Source: Desulfurococcales archaeon (GTDB lineage: Archaea; Thermoproteota; Thermoprotei_A; Sulfolobales; Ignisphaeraceae). From it: DNA of 6,884 nt. Where the stretch lies: contig JAMOOB010000399.1 in the NCBI GenBank assembly GCA_027066265.1, forward strand, positions 1 through 6,884. Direction: 5' to 3'. Below are positions 5,341-6,884 of the stretch, piece after piece (the stretch's first letter is position 1; each line of letters opens with the position of its first letter). A model generated the notes under the pieces. That model did no database searches, was not told where the DNA came from, and was given only the letters and a program-made list of their open reading frames with translations. A program made the translations under genes and the position numbers.

Positions 5341-6474
5341 GTGTCGCTCCATTCATCCAGAATAATGCTGCTCATCGCTGTAGCGATAGCTTTCGTAGCG
5401 ATAGCATTGACGTTGATCTTCATCTACGTACCGTTCTCATCTACGCGTACCACATACACAACATCGGCTACAACATCGTCACAGAAATACGTGGAGCTAA
5501 GAGTTGCTCCTGACATCGCTCAGAAGCTAAAGGATTTGTGTGGATACGGTAAGAACGTAGCCGTATTCGTATACCTAAAGCATCGAATGTCTGAGAAAGA
5601 TGCTCAGAAAATCGTTAACACCTTATCTAAAGCATTGCAACGGTTCGGAAACGTGTCTCAAATACATGCATGCATACTCGATGTACGTAGCTTCGCTAGG
5701 ATAGCTAACCTCACCGTCCCCAACTACCTATTCTATCCACGTCTATACCTCTTTCTAGAAGGTTACATAGATCGTGCTCTCCTCGAGCAACACGTACTCA
5801 TAAACGTTAGCAACGTACTCGTTCTCAATCCAGGGATACTGCTTCAACTCCTTAGCGATCTAGGTACGCTGTACACTATACCACCAATCGTAGAGCTCGA
5901 CAAGATGCCTTCGATCGATGGAGATCCTATCTATGGGGATCCTCATGCCCGTTTCGTGCTATTCATCTACGAAGATGCTTGGTGTCCCTACTGCGCATGG
6001 TTCTACAACGCAACGCTACCTCAGATCGAGAAGAACCTCGTTGAGAACGGAACGCTGTGCATTGTGTTGAAGAACTTCATCGTTCATCCTCAAGTCCACG
6101 ACATGCACGTACTCATACAAGCCGCTTACCTAGCAACAAACAACGCTACAGCGTACCACGAACTATTCAAAGAATTGTACCACGATTTCTGGAGTAGCGT
6201 TGTTCGAAACACAGGGTGGAAACCCGACGAAAGCTACGTTAAGGGACTGATCTCTAAGTACTTCAATACCGATTCTAGAGAGCTCGAGCCCTATCTAGAC
6301 GAAGCGAAGAAGATCGTTGATAGGGATACAGAAGAGGCTAAGGCTGTAGGCGTAATTGGTACCCCCGGATTCGTTCTCTGGGATCGTGAAAAAGGGTATG
6401 GGTATGTATTCGTAGGGTTCCAGAGGTACAATGCAATAATAAAGATACTGAATGCGCTTAGAGCTAGTTCTTGA
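5341..6474 (+). CDS. Membrane-anchored DsbA-like thiol-disulfide oxidoreductase
   Basis: This is a probable extracytoplasmic disulfide-forming or isomerising enzyme. From GTG 5341 it is 377 aa: one N-terminal transmembrane anchor (about residues 9-30), a Ser/Thr-rich linker (32-48), a middle domain (about 51-180), and a C-terminal DsbA-type thioredoxin domain (about 195-375). The redox motif is C215-P-Y-C218 in DAWCPYCAWFY, and the cis-proline motif is G340-T-P342 before FVLWD. A helical insert lies between the two, as in DsbA/DsbG. The middle domain (NVAVFVYLKHRM..., then PRLYLFLEG) looks like a second, degenerate thioredoxin fold without CxxC; this is an inference. Start GTG 5341 is chosen because GGTGG lies 5 nt upstream; GTG 5332 and ATG 5365 (369 aa) are alternatives. 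The electron partner is unknown. The 3' end overlaps the convergent radical SAM gene by 11 bp. Confidence 0.88.
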   Translation: MSLHSSRIMLLIAVAIAFVAIALTLIFIYVPFSSTRTTYTTSATTSSQKYVELRVAPDIAQKLKDLCGYGKNVAVFVYLKHRMSEKDAQKIVNTLSKALQRFGNVSQIHACILDVRSFARIANLTVPNYLFYPRLYLFLEGYIDRALLEQHVLINVSNVLVLNPGILLQLLSDLGTLYTIPPIVELDKMPSIDGDPIYGDPHARFVLFIYEDAWCPYCAWFYNATLPQIEKNLVENGTLCIVLKNFIVHPQVHDMHVLIQAAYLATNNATAYHELFKELYHDFWSSVVRNTGWKPDESYVKGLISKYFNTDSRELEPYLDEAKKIVDRDTEEAKAVGVIGTPGFVLWDREKGYGYVFVGFQRYNAIIKILNALRASS

Positions 6475-6884
6475 CAGCTCGATGCTCGTAGATACCGCGA
6501 CGGGCTTCCTCTATAAGTTCGCGTACCTTCGGTTCTAAGCTTCTTTTCTTCCACCTTACGAAGGCTATGAAGAGCCTTATTCCTAGCAGCACGAGAGGAT
6601 TATCGCAGAGGTATTTCTTAGCAAGTTTGGGGGCCCAGTAAAGGCTGTGCTCAAGGCATTTCCACATGATCTCGATGTGTTCCGGCTTGATCCTGAAGTT
6701 TAGTAATGCTCGTTTATCCTTGAGGACACCCATGGGTACGAAGTACATGGGTACTACAAGGCTTGGATAGGGTTTCAAACGATCTAGCAACTCCATCGTC
6801 TTAACGATATCGTCTATGGTTTCCTCCGGTAGGTTGAGTATTATCGTTGCGGCAGGAATGATATCGTTCTCGGCCATGATAGCG
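6464..6884 (-). CDS. Radical SAM protein, C-terminal part (5' end beyond right edge)
   Basis: The frame is open to the window edge (the residues before MAENDIIP are A-I), so the ATG at 6877 is internal and not a start. The visible 139 residues begin with AATIILNLPEETIDDIVKTMELLDRL. This is the typical late beta-strand and GLPGET-like turn of radical SAM barrels, with an N-L-P-E-E-T variant of the usual G-L-P-G-E-T. A roughly 100-residue helical tail follows, with a hydrophobic segment (PLVLLGIRLFIAFVRW) and a basic C-terminus. The CxxxCxxC cluster motif would lie in the missing N-terminal part. Proteins of this form in archaea are often B12-binding radical SAM enzymes, but the reaction cannot be stated from this fragment. 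Confidence 0.75.
   Translation of the reverse strand, partial: AIMAENDIIPAATIILNLPEETIDDIVKTMELLDRLKPYPSLVVPMYFVPMGVLKDKRALLNFRIKPEHIEIMWKCLEHSLYWAPKLAKKYLCDNPLVLLGIRLFIAFVRWKKRSLEPKVRELIEEARRGIYEHRAVKN

Noticed and set aside
5265..5423. N-terminal extension of the oxidoreductase up to ATG 5423 or ATG 5300
   Set aside because: It would cross the divergent promoter and the start of the DsbA-like gene, the added residues do not resemble the family, and transcription should begin downstream of both codons.
6875..6877. ATG at 6877 as the start of a short 137-aa protein
   Set aside because: The frame stays open to the window edge and the sequence continues a radical SAM barrel, so this ATG is internal.

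Overview
The window looks like part of the chromosome of a hyperthermophilic crenarchaeon (Thermoprotei). The grounds are archaeal TATA elements about 25 bp ahead of genes, GGTG-type ribosome binding sites with GTG and TTG starts, a substrate-binding protein anchored by a Thr-rich stalk and a C-terminal helix, a TFS-type zinc-ribbon transcription factor, and archaeal box C/D guide RNAs. Genus and species cannot be told from the sequence alone.

Left part (1-3528, all on the minus strand): a peptide/oligopeptide (Dpp/Opp-type) ABC importer. The family-5 substrate-binding protein (3528 to 1528) has its own strong TATA box. After a 171-bp gap with a second TATA box come the DppB-like permease (1335 to 340) and, 4 bp further on, a DppC-like permease that runs off the left edge. 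ATPase genes, if present, would lie outside the window.

Centre (3529-3984): a 456-bp stretch without a protein gene that is not empty. Four box C/D sRNA genes, each exactly 50 nt from box C to box D, lie in 238 bp as two convergent pairs (plus/minus, plus/minus). Two guides resemble complements of conserved 23S rRNA segments. The cluster is followed on the plus strand by a TFS/RpoM-like gene. Its N-terminal zinc ribbon is intact, but no ATG, GTG or TTG is in frame ahead of it; an ACG stands where the family's initiator Met is expected. One TATA element between the last sRNA and TFS is placed to serve both directions.

Right part: a Gfo/Idh/MocA-family oxidoreductase (minus strand) ends 11 bp from the TFS stop. 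It is divergent from a membrane-anchored DsbA-like disulfide oxidoreductase (plus strand), and the two share a 76-bp promoter region. The DsbA-like gene overlaps by 11 bp, tail to tail, the 3' end of a radical SAM gene that runs off the right edge.

The most interesting content is the compact bidirectional sRNA cluster together with the start-codon anomaly of the adjacent transcription factor.
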